This document shows positions 52,236 through 61,720 of a stretch of 64,000 nt of DNA, piece by piece. The stretch's first letter is position 1; every line of letters begins with the position of its first letter. The notes beneath the pieces were generated by a model. The model made no database searches. It was not told the origin of the DNA and saw only the letters and a list, made by a program, of their open reading frames with translations. This DNA comes from Streptomyces canus (GTDB lineage Bacteria > Actinomycetota > Actinomycetes > Streptomycetales > Streptomycetaceae): contig NZ_JAUSWW010000001.1 of NCBI RefSeq assembly GCF_030815415.1, positions 2,542,001-2,606,000 on the forward strand, in the 5' to 3' direction. The position numbers and the translations under genes are program-made.

Positions 52236-54500
52236 ATGGGGAACGGAGAAACACGCGTGCGGGGCCTTGCGGCCCGGGCCGGCGGCTGGAGCGCCCGGCA
52301 TCGCTGGGCGGCGGTCGGCATCTGGGTGCTGTTCGTGGTCCTGGCGATGGGACTCGGTTCGGCGGCGGGCCGGGTCGACGTCGACGAGAGCGAGGGTCTG
52401 AAGGGCGAGACGCACACCGCCGCGACGATCATCAAGGACGCCGACATCGAGGAACCGGCCGGTGAGACGGTCCTCGTCCAGGCGAAGGGCAGCGGGCTGA
52501 AGGCAACGGACGCCGAATTCCGGGCCGCCGTGGAAGCGGTCGTCAAGGCCGTCGACGCGACCGGGAAGGTCACGGACGTCCAGTCGCCGTACACCGCCGA
52601 CACGATCTCGAAGGACGGCCGCAGCGCGCTGGTGCAGTTCGACATGCGCGGCGACGCGGAGACCGCGGCCGAGCGGGTCGAGCCGGTGCTGAACGCGGTC
52701 GAGAAGGTCCAGCGGGAGCACTCCTCGGTACGGATCGAGGAAATCGGCAGCGCCAGCATGCAGAAGACGTTCGACGACGCGTTCGGCGACGACTTCAAGA
52801 AGGCCGAGTACTCCGCCCTGCCCGTGGCCCTCGGCATTCTGCTCGTGGCCTTCGGCGCGCTCGTGGCGGCGCTGGTGCCGGTGCTGCTGGCGGTCACCGC
52901 GATCATGGCGACGATGGGTCTGATGGGCATCGTCAGCCATGTGATGCCGATGGGCGATGTCGCCAACTCGGTGATGCTGCTGGTCGGTCTGGCCGTCGGC
53001 GTCGACTACTGCCTGTTCTATCTGCGCCGTGAACGCGAGGAGCGCGAGGCCGGCCGGGACGCCCAGACGGCCCTGCGCATAGCCGCCGCCACCAGTGGCC
53101 GCGCGATCATCGTCTCCGGTGTCACGGTGTGTGTGGCGATGGCCGGCATGCTCTTCACGGGGATCGCCGACTTCGAGGCGATGGGCCTGGCTTCGCTGAT
53201 CGTCGTCGCCGTCGCCATGGTCGGCTCGATCACCGTGCTGCCTGCGGTGCTGTCGCTGCTGGGCCACCGGGTCGAGAAGGGCAAGATCCCCTTCCTCCAC
53301 CCGGAGAGCCGCTTTCGCCGCAACCGCGGGCGCGTCAACCGGGAGAGCCGGTTCTGGACGGCCGTCCTCGGCGGTGTGCTGAAGCGCCCCATGGTCTCGG
53401 TCGTCGTCGCGGCCGGTGTGCTGCTCGCGATCGCGGCGCCCGCGGTCGGCATGAAGACCCAGAACCTCACGCTGGACCAGGAGTTCGGCGACTCCCTGCC
53501 GATCGTGCAGACCTACGACCGGGTCAACGAGGCCTTCCCGGGCGGCTCGGAGCCCGCCGAGGTGATCGTCAAGGCGGACGACATCAACGCCCCGGAGGTG
53601 ACCAACGCGCTGGCCGCCTTCAAGCAGGAGGCGATCGCCTCGGGCGCCTCGCGCGGCCCGGTGGAGATCAAGCTGCACGACGCGCAGAACCTCGCCTTCG
53701 TGTACGTCCCGCTGGTCGGCGGCTCCGACCTCGACAAGGCGGGCGAGAGCCTGGACAAGCTGCGGGACGAGGTGCGGCCCGCCACGCTCGGCAAGGTGGA
53801 CGGCCTCGAGGCGCCGATCACCGGACAGGTGGCCGGTTCGAACGACTTCAACGACCAGCTGACCGGCGCGGTCGTCCCGGTCTTCGCGTTCGTCGTGGTC
53901 TTCGCCTTCCTGCTGATGCTGCTGTCGTTCCGCTCGCTGACGATCGCGATCACCTCGATCGTGCTGAACCTGCTGTCGGTGGGTGCGGCGTACGGCATCC
54001 TCGTCGCCGTCTTCCAGCACGGCTGGGGCGCGTCCCTGGTGGGCGCGGAGGGCGTGGGCGCCATCATCAGCTGGCTGCCGCTGTTCCTCTTCGTGATCCT
54101 GTTCGGCCTGTCGATGGACTACCACGTGTTCGTGGTCTCCCGGATCCGCGAGGCCCGGCTGCGCGGCCGTACGACGAAGGACGCGATCCAGCACGGTGTG
54201 GTCACCACCGCCGGTGTCGTCACCAGCGCCGCGGTCATCATGGTCGCCGTGTTCGGGATCTTCGGCACGCTGTCCATGCAGTCCATGAAGCAGATGGGTG
54301 TGGGCCTGGCGGCCGCGGTGCTCATCGACGCGACGATCATCCGGGGTGTGCTGCTCCCGGCGGTCATGGCACTGCTCGGTGAGCGCAACTGGTATCTGCC
54401 GAAGTGGCTGAACCGGCTGCCGGACCTCACGCACGACGAGGCGCCCGAGGCCGTGGTGCAGTCGGCGCGGGACGACGAGGGCGATCGCGTCCCTGTCTGA
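52236..54500 (+). CDS. MMPL-family membrane exporter (RND superfamily)
   Basis: 754 aa from the ATG at 52236. Two repeated halves each contain an extracytoplasmic domain and a set of about six membrane spans (GILLVAFGALVAALVPVLLA in the first half, FAFVVVFAFLLMLLSFRSL in the second), as in mycobacterial MmpL proteins. Members export lipids, siderophores or drugs by proton motive force. The segment VGLAVGVDYCLFYLRRERE carries the conserved Asp/Tyr of the proton path. It is a single-gene unit with a strong terminator. Confidence 0.93.
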   Translation: MGNGETRVRGLAARAGGWSARHRWAAVGIWVLFVVLAMGLGSAAGRVDVDESEGLKGETHTAATIIKDADIEEPAGETVLVQAKGSGLKATDAEFRAAVEAVVKAVDATGKVTDVQSPYTADTISKDGRSALVQFDMRGDAETAAERVEPVLNAVEKVQREHSSVRIEEIGSASMQKTFDDAFGDDFKKAEYSALPVALGILLVAFGALVAALVPVLLAVTAIMATMGLMGIVSHVMPMGDVANSVMLLVGLAVGVDYCLFYLRREREEREAGRDAQTALRIAAATSGRAIIVSGVTVCVAMAGMLFTGIADFEAMGLASLIVVAVAMVGSITVLPAVLSLLGHRVEKGKIPFLHPESRFRRNRGRVNRESRFWTAVLGGVLKRPMVSVVVAAGVLLAIAAPAVGMKTQNLTLDQEFGDSLPIVQTYDRVNEAFPGGSEPAEVIVKADDINAPEVTNALAAFKQEAIASGASRGPVEIKLHDAQNLAFVYVPLVGGSDLDKAGESLDKLRDEVRPATLGKVDGLEAPITGQVAGSNDFNDQLTGAVVPVFAFVVVFAFLLMLLSFRSLTIAITSIVLNLLSVGAAYGILVAVFQHGWGASLVGAEGVGAIISWLPLFLFVILFGLSMDYHVFVVSRIREARLRGRTTKDAIQHGVVTTAGVVTSAAVIMVAVFGIFGTLSMQSMKQMGVGLAAAVLIDATIIRGVLLPAVMALLGERNWYLPKWLNRLPDLTHDEAPEAVVQSARDDEGDRVPV

Positions 54501-54514
54501 TTCCGCCCCTTGAC

Positions 54515-54555
54515 CGAAGGCCCGTTGGTATCCCGGGGGAACCAACGGGCCTTCG
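54515..54555 (+). terminator. Rho-independent-type terminator after the MMPL gene
   Basis: CGAAGGCCCGTTGGT (54515-54529) pairs perfectly with ACCAACGGGCCTTCG (54541-54555), a 15-bp stem with an 11-nt loop, 14 nt after the stop codon. There is no T-run, which is usual for Streptomyces. Confidence 0.85.
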
Positions 54556-54611
54556 CCTGCCCTCTGATCGATCGATGGTGTCGATCGCGGGGTCTCGACG
54601 CCCCGAACTAG

Positions 54612-56052
54612 TAGGGCTTGGTCATCTTCACTTGTGCGTGCGTGTCTGATGCTGCGTGTGTGTCGTTGGAGTGGTGTGACACCTGAGGAGATGGCCTCGG
54701 TCCGGGGGGACTTGGAGGCGTTCGCGGCGGAGTTGTTCGACGGGTTCTTCCGTGCGGATCAGCGGCGGTGGGGGCAGGCGTATGTGCGCGGGCTGCTGCT
54801 GGACGGGCAGCGCAAGTCGGTGGAGCCGATGGCGGCCCGGCTGGGTGAGGACGGCAACCGGCAGGCGCTGGCGCACTTCATCACCTCCAGCCCGTGGGAT
54901 CCCGCGCACGTGCGGGCCCGGCTGGCCTGGAGGATGCACGAGGCGATCGGCCCCGAGGCGTTGATCGTCGACGACACCGGCTTCCTCAAGGACGGGGATG
55001 CGTCGGCGTGTGTGTCGCGGCAGTACACCGGCACCGCGGGCAAGGTCACCAACTGCCAGGTGGGCGTCTCGCTGCACCTGGCCAACGACCGTGCCTCGGC
55101 CGCGATCGACTGGCGGCTGTTCCTGCCCGCATCCTGGGATCCCGACGCGCCGGAGTCCGACCCGGACAAGATCGCCCGCCGCGGCCGGTGCGGGATCCCC
55201 GACGGGGTGGGGCATGTGGAGAAGTGGCAGCTGGCCCTGGACATGATCGACGAGACCCGGTCGTGGGGCATCGACGTCCCCCTGGTCGTCGCGGACGCCG
55301 GATACGGCGATGCCGCCGCCTTCCGGCTGGGCCTGGAGGAACGCAAGCAGCCCTACGCGGTGGGGATTTCTTCCCGCCATACCGCCCAGCCCGCCGACGC
55401 CCAACCCGTCCAGCCCGACTGTGCGGGCACCGGCCGGCCACCCAAAATGCAGTACCCCGAGCCTGCGCAGAGCATGAAAGACCTGGTCATCGCGGCCGGG
55501 AGAACGGCCGCGAGACCGGTGTCGTGGCGGGAAGGCTCCCGGCCGGGCAAGGGGGTCAGTGGCTTCAAGCGTATGTATTCGCGGTTCGTCGCCCTGCGGA
55601 TCCGCCCGGCCGGCCGCGCCATCCGCAAGGCCACCGACGATCCTGAACTGCCCGTGCGGTGGCTGCTGGCGGAATGGCCCGCGACCGAGCCCGAGCCGGT
55701 CCAGTTCTGGCTCTCCAACCTGCCCTCCGGCATGCCACTGGCCACGCTGGTGCGGCTGGCCAAGCTCCGCTGGCGCATCGAGCACGACTACCGCGAGATG
55801 AAACAGGCCCTGGGACTGGCCCACTTCGAAGGCCGCACCTTCAACGGATGGCACCACCACGTCACCCTCGTCTCCGCCGCCCACGCCTTCTGCACCCTGC
55901 AACGACTGGCACCAGACCCAAAAGACGCCACGCAGGCCTGAGCCTCTACCAAGTGGTCCGCGACCTGCAGACCCTCCTCGCCACCTGGACCGGCACCTGC
56001 CCCACCTGCCACCGCGACATACCCACACCACTACGAACCTGACCAAGCCCTA
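54612..56052 (+). mobile_element. IS701-family insertion sequence (1,441 bp)
   Basis: A 13-bp perfect inverted repeat, TAGGGCTTGGTCA, begins at 54612 and ends at 56052 in reverse complement. Both ends are flanked by CTAG (54608-54611 and 56053-56056), the 4-bp target duplication expected for the IS701 family. One transposase gene fills it. It sits directly against a MITE-like element that also has CTAG flanks. Confidence 0.92.
54676..55941 (+). CDS. IS701-family transposase (C-terminus frameshifted)
   Basis: 421 aa from a GTG at 54676 (VTPEEMASVRGDLEAFAAEL); a GTG at 54634 would add 14 residues. The DDE domain is visible: LIVDDTGFLKDG, VVADAGYGD, and a C-terminal WRIEHDYREMKQALGLAHFE block. 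The frame ends at 55941, but a family-like C-terminus (LYQVVRDLQTLLATWTGTC) continues one frame away to 56042. One C is missing in the CCC run at 55917-55919. It could be a real defect or an error; the core catalytic residues remain. Confidence 0.88.
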   Translation: MTPEEMASVRGDLEAFAAELFDGFFRADQRRWGQAYVRGLLLDGQRKSVEPMAARLGEDGNRQALAHFITSSPWDPAHVRARLAWRMHEAIGPEALIVDDTGFLKDGDASACVSRQYTGTAGKVTNCQVGVSLHLANDRASAAIDWRLFLPASWDPDAPESDPDKIARRGRCGIPDGVGHVEKWQLALDMIDETRSWGIDVPLVVADAGYGDAAAFRLGLEERKQPYAVGISSRHTAQPADAQPVQPDCAGTGRPPKMQYPEPAQSMKDLVIAAGRTAARPVSWREGSRPGKGVSGFKRMYSRFVALRIRPAGRAIRKATDDPELPVRWLLAEWPATEPEPVQFWLSNLPSGMPLATLVRLAKLRWRIEHDYREMKQALGLAHFEGRTFNGWHHHVTLVSAAHAFCTLQRLAPDPKDATQA

Positions 56053-56056
56053 CTAG

Positions 56057-56298
56057 TGCCGCGGCAGGCAACGTTTGCCCGTCAAGGAGCGGCGTCGTGG
56101 GGGTCCCTCCCGCCCGAGCCGTGCGAAGCGCGGTTCGAGGGTGGGGGAGCGTGCTCTCGGCGTGCCGGCCGGAAGCCCTCGTACTGGACGTACTTGGGCT
56201 TTCGGCCGGTGCGGCGAGTGGGGGCCCCTCCCACGCCCTCAAGGCAGTGGGGGAGCGTGCCGGGCGTCGCGACGGGGCAAACGTTGCCTGCCGCGGCA
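56057..56298. mobile_element. 242-bp MITE-like hairpin element with 24-bp terminal repeats
   Basis: TGCCGCGGCAGGCAACGTTT begins the left end, and 24 bases at each end form a perfect inverted repeat. Flanks are CTAG on both sides (56053-56056 and 56299-56302). The centre is also a hairpin (GCCGGCCGGAAGCC near 56163 pairing with GGGCTTTCGGCCGGTGC near 56199), so most of the element can fold back on itself. No gene fits in it. It is therefore a non-autonomous element, perhaps mobilised by a CTAG-targeting transposase. Confidence 0.8.
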
Positions 56299-57501
56299 CT
56301 AGCTCTGGCGGGCGGGTAGTTCGGCCTCGATGAGGTCGGCTGCCCGCTGGGTGCCGCCCTCGTCGGCCATCCGGGCCTGGATGTCCTTCAGCTTCCGCGC
56401 GACCTCGGGGTCGTCCACGAGGGCGAGGGCGGTGGCCCTCAGCGTCTCGGCGGTGGCCTCCTCGGTGGGGATGTGCCGGGCGACGCCGAGCGCCTGGAGC
56501 ATGTCGGCGTTGCCGAACTGGTCCACGGCCTGCGGTACGGCGATCATCGGCGTGGCGGTGGCCAGCCCCTCCTGGCTGCCGCCGGCGCCGGCATGGGTGA
56601 CGAACAGGTCGGCCTGGCGCAGGATCGCCAACTGCGGCACCCATGAGCGCACTTCGACGTTCGCGGGGATGTCGCCCAGTTCGGCCGGGTCCACGCTCCT
56701 GCCGATCTGGAGCACCAGATACCAGCCCGGCAGGTCGCCGAAGGCCTTCAGGCACTCCCGGTAGAAGCCGGGCTGCTTGGTGAAGGACGACCCGAGCGAC
56801 ACGAGCGCCACCCTCTCGGCGTCCGCGGGCCGCTGCCAGTCGCCCTCCGCGCCGCGCTCGCCCTGGCAGGCGCCGACGAAGCTGTAAACGGTCTCGTCGA
56901 CGCGGTCGGCGTGGGGCTGCAGCGCCTTGGGGATCAGGACGATGGAGCGAGGGGGCCGGCCGGCGAAGTCGTCGGGGTGCAGGGTGATCCCGTTCTCCTC
57001 CAGCCAGGCGTGGAAGCGGGCGTAATAGGCCTGTCCGCGCTCGGTCTTCTTCGGTTCCGCCCACATCGGCTCGGCGACCTCCTCCTCGTAGCCCTCCCAG
57101 GCGACGAGGTTCGGCGAGAGCGAGACGGCGGGCACGCCCCAGCGGTGGGCGAGGACGCGGGCCGGATACGAGGTGATGTCGTGCAGGACGAGGTCCGGCT
57201 CGTCCCCGTCGTACGCCTCGATCAGCTGCGGGAGCGCTTGGACGGCATCGGCGAGGAACGGCTCCACGTTGTCCAGCAGTGTGCTGCCCCATGCCTCCGG
57301 GTCGGCGCCGGGGCCGGGCAGGGTGGAGTTCCAGAGCCTGGGCTCGGCGCCGGTCCCGGCGACCTTCTCCGCGAAGACCGGCGGGATGGCGTACGTGACG
57401 CGGTGGCCGCGCGCGACGAGCTCCCGGATCACTTCCAGGCTCGGGTTCACGTGGCCGTGGGCGGCGATGGAGAACATGGCGATGTGTGCGGGAGCGGTCA
57501 T
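56299..57501 (-). CDS. Macrolide-type glycosyltransferase (MGT subfamily of GT1)
   Basis: 400 aa from the ATG at 57501. The N-terminus [20 protein letters not shown] and the C-terminal UDP-sugar motif ([20 protein letters not shown], then [12 protein letters not shown]) are typical of the MGT group, which glucosylates and so inactivates macrolides such as oleandomycin, and of related natural-product glycosyltransferases. The TAG stop overlaps the CTAG target copy of the MITE, so insertion came exactly at the gene end and left the protein intact. Its start is 58 nt after the stop of the third sugar importer's binding-protein gene. Confidence 0.9.
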   Translation of the reverse strand: MTAPAHIAMFSIAAHGHVNPSLEVIRELVARGHRVTYAIPPVFAEKVAGTGAEPRLWNSTLPGPGADPEAWGSTLLDNVEPFLADAVQALPQLIEAYDGDEPDLVLHDITSYPARVLAHRWGVPAVSLSPNLVAWEGYEEEVAEPMWAEPKKTERGQAYYARFHAWLEENGITLHPDDFAGRPPRSIVLIPKALQPHADRVDETVYSFVGACQGERGAEGDWQRPADAERVALVSLGSSFTKQPGFYRECLKAFGDLPGWYLVLQIGRSVDPAELGDIPANVEVRSWVPQLAILRQADLFVTHAGAGGSQEGLATATPMIAVPQAVDQFGNADMLQALGVARHIPTEEATAETLRATALALVDDPEVARKLKDIQARMADEGGTQRAADLIEAELPARQS

Positions 57502-57559
57502 GGCGCCGACCGTAGGCGAGACGATACGTCTCGTGCAACCTATTTCGCGAACCTCGCAG

Positions 57560-58840
57560 TTAGCGCTGATAGCGGGCGAGCACCAGATTGCCGTCCTTCT
57601 CCAGCCGCTCACGCAGCTCGTCGAGTCCGATCGCCCCGCTGTAGTACTCCTGGAAGGCGGGCGTGGCGACCTTGTCCTTCCACTCGGGGTAGCCGCGCAC
57701 GGACTGGGCGGGCGCCGAGCGCAGTCGACCGGCGAGCGCGGTCCCCGTGGCCCAGTCGTTCTCGCCCGTGCGCAGGGCCGGGTCCTTCAGTGCCTCGGTG
57801 CCGGTGGGCAGCATCCAGTCGCCCAGGGCGAGGCGCACCATGTTCTTCGGCCGGAGCAGGAAGTCGACGAACTCGACGGCCTCCTTCTTGTGGGGGCTGT
57901 CCTCGGCGACGGAGAGCGTCTGCGGGCTGACGCCCTGACTGAGCCCGTCGGCACCGGCCGGGGCGGGCAGCACCTGCCAGTCGAAGCCCTTCGGCGCCTG
58001 CTGGACGATCTGCTGGCGGTAGGAGAAGCCGAGCGGGACCATCGCGTACTTGCCGCCGAAGAAGCCGGGCAGGGTGTCCGAGCCGCCGCTGCCGAGGGTG
58101 GTGGGCGAGGCGCTGTCGTCGGTGTTCGCCTGATCGTGGATGGTGCGCGGCACGACCTCGTCGCCCTCCTCGAACCGGATCGTCACCTTGCCGTCGGAGC
58201 CCCGGTGGAAGAGCTGTCCGCCCGCCGACAGGGACAGGTTGAGCGTGGCCGAGACGGGCTCCTTGAGCGGCCAGGCGACGCCGTACTTCCCCTCGCCGCT
58301 CAGCCGGTCGGTGATCTGCCGGAACTCCGGCCAGGTCCAGGGGTCCTCGGGTGTCGGGATCCGTACGCCGGACTCCTTCAGCCAGGCGGCGTTGGCGATC
58401 AGCACCCGCGGTTCCTGGAGGAAGGGCACACCGTAGACACCGTCACCGAAGGTCGTCGTGTCCCAGCTCCGCTGCGGGATGTCCGACCTGAGCCGGGCGG
58501 GCAGCAGGTCGGTCAGGTCGGCGAGATAGCCGCCGTACGCGAAGTCCGCCAGGTCGTCGGAGGCGTCATGGATGATGTCCGGCGCCTCGCCGCCCTCGAA
58601 GGAGGTGAGGAGCTGGTCGTGGACGCTGTCCCAACTGCCCTGGACGTACTCGACCTTGACGTCCGGGTGGCTCGCGTTCCACTCCTTCACCAGCTGCCGG
58701 TTCACCTCGACGGACTCCTCCTGCCAGGCCAGGGACTGGAAGCGCAGGGTGACGGTGCCGTCGTCACCGCTGTCACCGCCGCCGGTGCAGGAGGTGAGCA
58801 GCAGGGTCAGGCACAGGGCGACGATCCATCGCGTACGCAT
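57560..58840 (-). CDS. Extracellular solute-binding lipoprotein of third sugar ABC transporter
   Basis: 426 aa from the ATG at 58840. A short signal peptide ends in the lipobox LLLTSCTGG (Cys about 18). The mature part ([20 protein letters not shown], then [20 protein letters not shown]) belongs to solute-binding family 1. Unusually for such operons, it is the last transporter gene, after both permeases; its ATG overlaps the MalG-type stop by one base. The ligand is unknown. Confidence 0.9.
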   Translation of the reverse strand: MRTRWIVALCLTLLLTSCTGGGDSGDDGTVTLRFQSLAWQEESVEVNRQLVKEWNASHPDVKVEYVQGSWDSVHDQLLTSFEGGEAPDIIHDASDDLADFAYGGYLADLTDLLPARLRSDIPQRSWDTTTFGDGVYGVPFLQEPRVLIANAAWLKESGVRIPTPEDPWTWPEFRQITDRLSGEGKYGVAWPLKEPVSATLNLSLSAGGQLFHRGSDGKVTIRFEEGDEVVPRTIHDQANTDDSASPTTLGSGGSDTLPGFFGGKYAMVPLGFSYRQQIVQQAPKGFDWQVLPAPAGADGLSQGVSPQTLSVAEDSPHKKEAVEFVDFLLRPKNMVRLALGDWMLPTGTEALKDPALRTGENDWATGTALAGRLRSAPAQSVRGYPEWKDKVATPAFQEYYSGAIGLDELRERLEKDGNLVLARYQR

Positions 58841-59673
58841 CAGCTCTTCACCGCCCCGGTCAGCATGCCGCTCGTGATCCGCCGCTGGATGATCGCGAAG
58901 ACGACCAGGGAGGGCAGGGTCGCCAGGAACGCGGCGGCGGCCAGCGGGCCCAGGTCGGCGACGCCCTCCGCGCCGATGAAGTGGGTGAGGACGACCGGCA
59001 GGGTCTGTTTCTCCGGGGTCTTCAGCAGGACCAGCGCGAAGAAGAACTCGTTCCACGCCGTGATGAACGCGAACAGTGCCGTCGCAACGATCCCCGGCGC
59101 CAGCAGCGGCGCGGTCACCGACACCAGCGTCCGCAGCTTCCCGGCCCCGTCGACGGCCGCCGCCTCCTCCAGCTCGACGGGCACCGCCCGGACGTAGCCG
59201 ACGAGCATCCACAGCGCGAACGGCAGCGCCCACACCACGTACACCAGCACCAGCCCGAACAGCGAGTTGATCAGCCGAAGGTTCTTCAGCACCAGGAACA
59301 GCGGGATGATCACCAGCACCAGCGGGAACGCCTGGCTGACCACCACCCAGCCGGTCGCCGCCCGCGCGAGCGGGGTGCGGTGCCGGGCCATGACGTACGC
59401 CAGCGGGGTCGCGATCAGGACGGCGACGAGTGCGGCGCCGAGCGCGGCGAGCAGGGAGTTGCCCGCCGCGCGCAGCAGCGGCTGTTCGTCGAAGGCCTGC
59501 CGGAAGTTGTCGAGGGTGGGGTCCTCGGGGATCCAGGTCGGGTGCAGACTGCCCAGTTCCCGGGGCGACTTGAACGCGGTGGAGAGCAGCCAGAGGAACG
59601 GGAACGCGAGGAAGACGAGATACGCGAGCAGGGCGGCGTACTGTCCGACGCGGCCCGCGGTGCTGGTCCTCAT
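58840..59673 (-). CDS. Carbohydrate ABC transporter permease, MalG type
   Basis: 277 aa. Six spans start at YAALLAYLVFLAFPFLWLL, and the EAA loop is LEEAAAVDGAGKLRTL. The ATG overlaps the stop of the MalF-type gene (ATGA), and its TGA overlaps the binding-protein ATG (TGATG), so the three genes are coupled. No ATPase is present, as in the other two sugar importers of this window. Confidence 0.9.
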   Translation of the reverse strand: MRTSTAGRVGQYAALLAYLVFLAFPFLWLLSTAFKSPRELGSLHPTWIPEDPTLDNFRQAFDEQPLLRAAGNSLLAALGAALVAVLIATPLAYVMARHRTPLARAATGWVVVSQAFPLVLVIIPLFLVLKNLRLINSLFGLVLVYVVWALPFALWMLVGYVRAVPVELEEAAAVDGAGKLRTLVSVTAPLLAPGIVATALFAFITAWNEFFFALVLLKTPEKQTLPVVLTHFIGAEGVADLGPLAAAAFLATLPSLVVFAIIQRRITSGMLTGAVKS

Positions 59674-60605
59674 GCCTCGTCACCTCCCCTGATCCGGCCC
59701 ACCAGGAAGACGGCGAGGAGGAGGGAGATCACCGCGACCATCACGCACCCCATGGCCGCCGCGTACCCGAACTGCCCGTAGCGGAAGGCCTCCTCGTAGG
59801 CGAAGAGCATGGGCAGCCGGGTGCGGCCACCGGGTCCGCCGCTGGTGAGCACATACACGAGGGCGAAGGAGTTGAAGTTCCAGATCAGGTTGAGGGCGAC
59901 CATGGAGAGGGCGACCGGTCTCAGGGCGGGCCAGGTGACCGTCCGAAAGCGCCGCCAGGCACCGGCTCCGTCGACCGCCGCCGCCTCGTGCAGTTCGCGC
60001 GGGGTGTTCTGCAGACCCGCGAGCAGCGCGACCGTGGTGGTCGGCATGCCGGCCCAGATGCCGACGACGATCACCGCGGGCAGGGCGGTGCCCAGACCGC
60101 TGAGCCAGTCGCGGCCGTCACCGAGGCCGAGGTCGCGCAGGGTCTCGTTGAGGACGCCGGCGTCCGGGTTGTAGACGAGGCGCCACATCACACCGACGAC
60201 GACCTCGGGCATGGCCCACGGGATGATCGCCAGCGCACGGGCCAGCCATCTCAGCCGCAGGTCCTGGTTGAGCAGCAGGGCGAGACCGAGGGCGAGCAGG
60301 AACTGCGGCACGGTCACCCCGACGGCCCACACCAGGCCGATCCGGAACGACTCCCAGAACAGCGTGTCGTGAAGGAGGTCCTGGAAGTTGAGGGTGCCGA
60401 TCCACTGCGTGGACCGGGTCCGGCCGGACTGGGAGTCCGTGAACGCCAGCAGGATGCCGTACAGCAGCGGGCCGACGCTCAGCACCAGGATGGGGATCAG
60501 CGCGGGCAGCACCAGGAACCAGGCCCCGCGGTCCACCATCCGCCGGTCCCCGCCGGCGCGTGGCGCACCCCGCGTCGAGCGTTTGGTCACGGTCACCGTT
60601 GTCAC
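59670..60605 (-). CDS. Sugar ABC transporter permease, MalF type
   Basis: 311 aa from a GTG at 60605 preceded by GAAGGAG. The N-terminal 30 residues are basic, then six spans begin at GAWFLVLPALIPILVLSVG. The EAA loop is LHEAAAVDGAGAWRRF. It is the first gene of the third importer operon. The 233-nt gap upstream separates it from the divergent phosphotransferase gene and should hold its promoter; no operator is evident. Confidence 0.89.
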   Translation of the reverse strand: MTTVTVTKRSTRGAPRAGGDRRMVDRGAWFLVLPALIPILVLSVGPLLYGILLAFTDSQSGRTRSTQWIGTLNFQDLLHDTLFWESFRIGLVWAVGVTVPQFLLALGLALLLNQDLRLRWLARALAIIPWAMPEVVVGVMWRLVYNPDAGVLNETLRDLGLGDGRDWLSGLGTALPAVIVVGIWAGMPTTTVALLAGLQNTPRELHEAAAVDGAGAWRRFRTVTWPALRPVALSMVALNLIWNFNSFALVYVLTSGGPGGRTRLPMLFAYEEAFRYGQFGYAAAMGCVMVAVISLLLAVFLVGRIRGGDEA

Positions 60606-60838
60606 GTGATCGGCTCCTTCGCACGGCTCGTGACGGGGACCGGCCAGGCCCCGCCCCCGGTGGGCCTCCGTCATGGTCGTGAAGGGGTCATGGGTCGTCA
60701 AGGCACCGCGCACACCGTCCGACCTGTACGAATGCGAGACTGGCCGACGGATGGCGGGAAGTCGACGCCGTGTGCACGAGCACATCGGCATATCCGGGAC
60801 ATCCGGCACGGGCAGGGCCGAGGAGACGGAGGCGGACA

Positions 60839-61702
60839 ATGGACGAGGCACGGGCGCGGGACGTAGTGGCCGCGGCGGGCGTGCTGCCCGGCCCGGCCGC
60901 CGGGGCGCGGCTGCTCGCGCTGGGCGAGAACGCCGTGTTCGCCGCCGGTGACCTGGTCGTCAAGGTGGGCCGGGACGCCGAACTCCTGGACCGGGCCCGT
61001 CGGGAGCTGGCCATCGCGGCGTGGCTCGCCGAGGCGGAGGTGCCGGCGGTGCGGGCGGCCGAGCCGAAGGCCCTGCTCGTCGAGGGGCACCCGGTGACGG
61101 TGTGGCATCGGCTGCCCGATCCCGTACGCCCCGCCGAGCCCCGGGATTTGGCCGAACTCCTACGGGTGGTCCACGCTCTCCCCTCCCCCGCCTTCGATCT
61201 TCCGCCCCGCGAGCTGCTGGGCGGTGTGGAACGCTGGCTGCGTCTCGCGGGCGACGCGATCGACCCCGCGGACGCCGCGTACCTCCGACAGCGCCGCGAC
61301 GGCTTCGCGGCGGCCGCGGCCGCGCTCACCCCGCAGCTGCCGCCCGGCCCCATCCACGGCGACGCCCTCCCCCGCAATGTGCACATCGGCCCCGACGGCC
61401 CGGTCCTGGTGGACCTGGAGACGTTCTCCGCCGACCTGCGCGAGCACGACCTGGTGGTGATGGCCCTGTCCCGGGACCGCTACGGGCTGCCCGCGGCGGC
61501 TTACGAGTCCTTCACCGAGGCGTACGGCTGGGACGTACGCGAGTGGGAGGGCTGCGGTGTGCTGCGGGGCGCCCGGGAGACGGCGAGCTGTGCCTGGGTG
61601 GCCCAGCACGCACCCGTCAACCCGGCGGCGCTGGCCGAGTTCGAGCGTCGGGTGGCGTCCTTGCGGGACGGGGACGGGACGGTGCGCTGGTATCCGTTCT
61701 GA
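60839..61702 (+). CDS. APH-family phosphotransferase
   Basis: 287 aa from the ATG at 60839. The kinase-like fold shows a conserved Lys-containing strand (FAAGDLVVKVGRDAELL), the catalytic loop GPIHGDALPRNVHIG (HGD..N) and the metal-binding VDLETFS. These match aminoglycoside phosphotransferase/choline-kinase-like enzymes, whose substrates range from antibiotics to small metabolites. The specific substrate cannot be told. It is divergent from the third sugar importer. Confidence 0.85.
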   Translation: MDEARARDVVAAAGVLPGPAAGARLLALGENAVFAAGDLVVKVGRDAELLDRARRELAIAAWLAEAEVPAVRAAEPKALLVEGHPVTVWHRLPDPVRPAEPRDLAELLRVVHALPSPAFDLPPRELLGGVERWLRLAGDAIDPADAAYLRQRRDGFAAAAAALTPQLPPGPIHGDALPRNVHIGPDGPVLVDLETFSADLREHDLVVMALSRDRYGLPAAAYESFTEAYGWDVREWEGCGVLRGARETASCAWVAQHAPVNPAALAEFERRVASLRDGDGTVRWYPF

Positions 61703-61720
61703 GCGGTTCGCCCCGAAGGG

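Noticed and set aside
52104..54545. 813-aa minus-strand frame opposite the MMPL gene
   Set aside because: His/Asp/Arg-rich shadow of the membrane protein gene; no start context or known motif.
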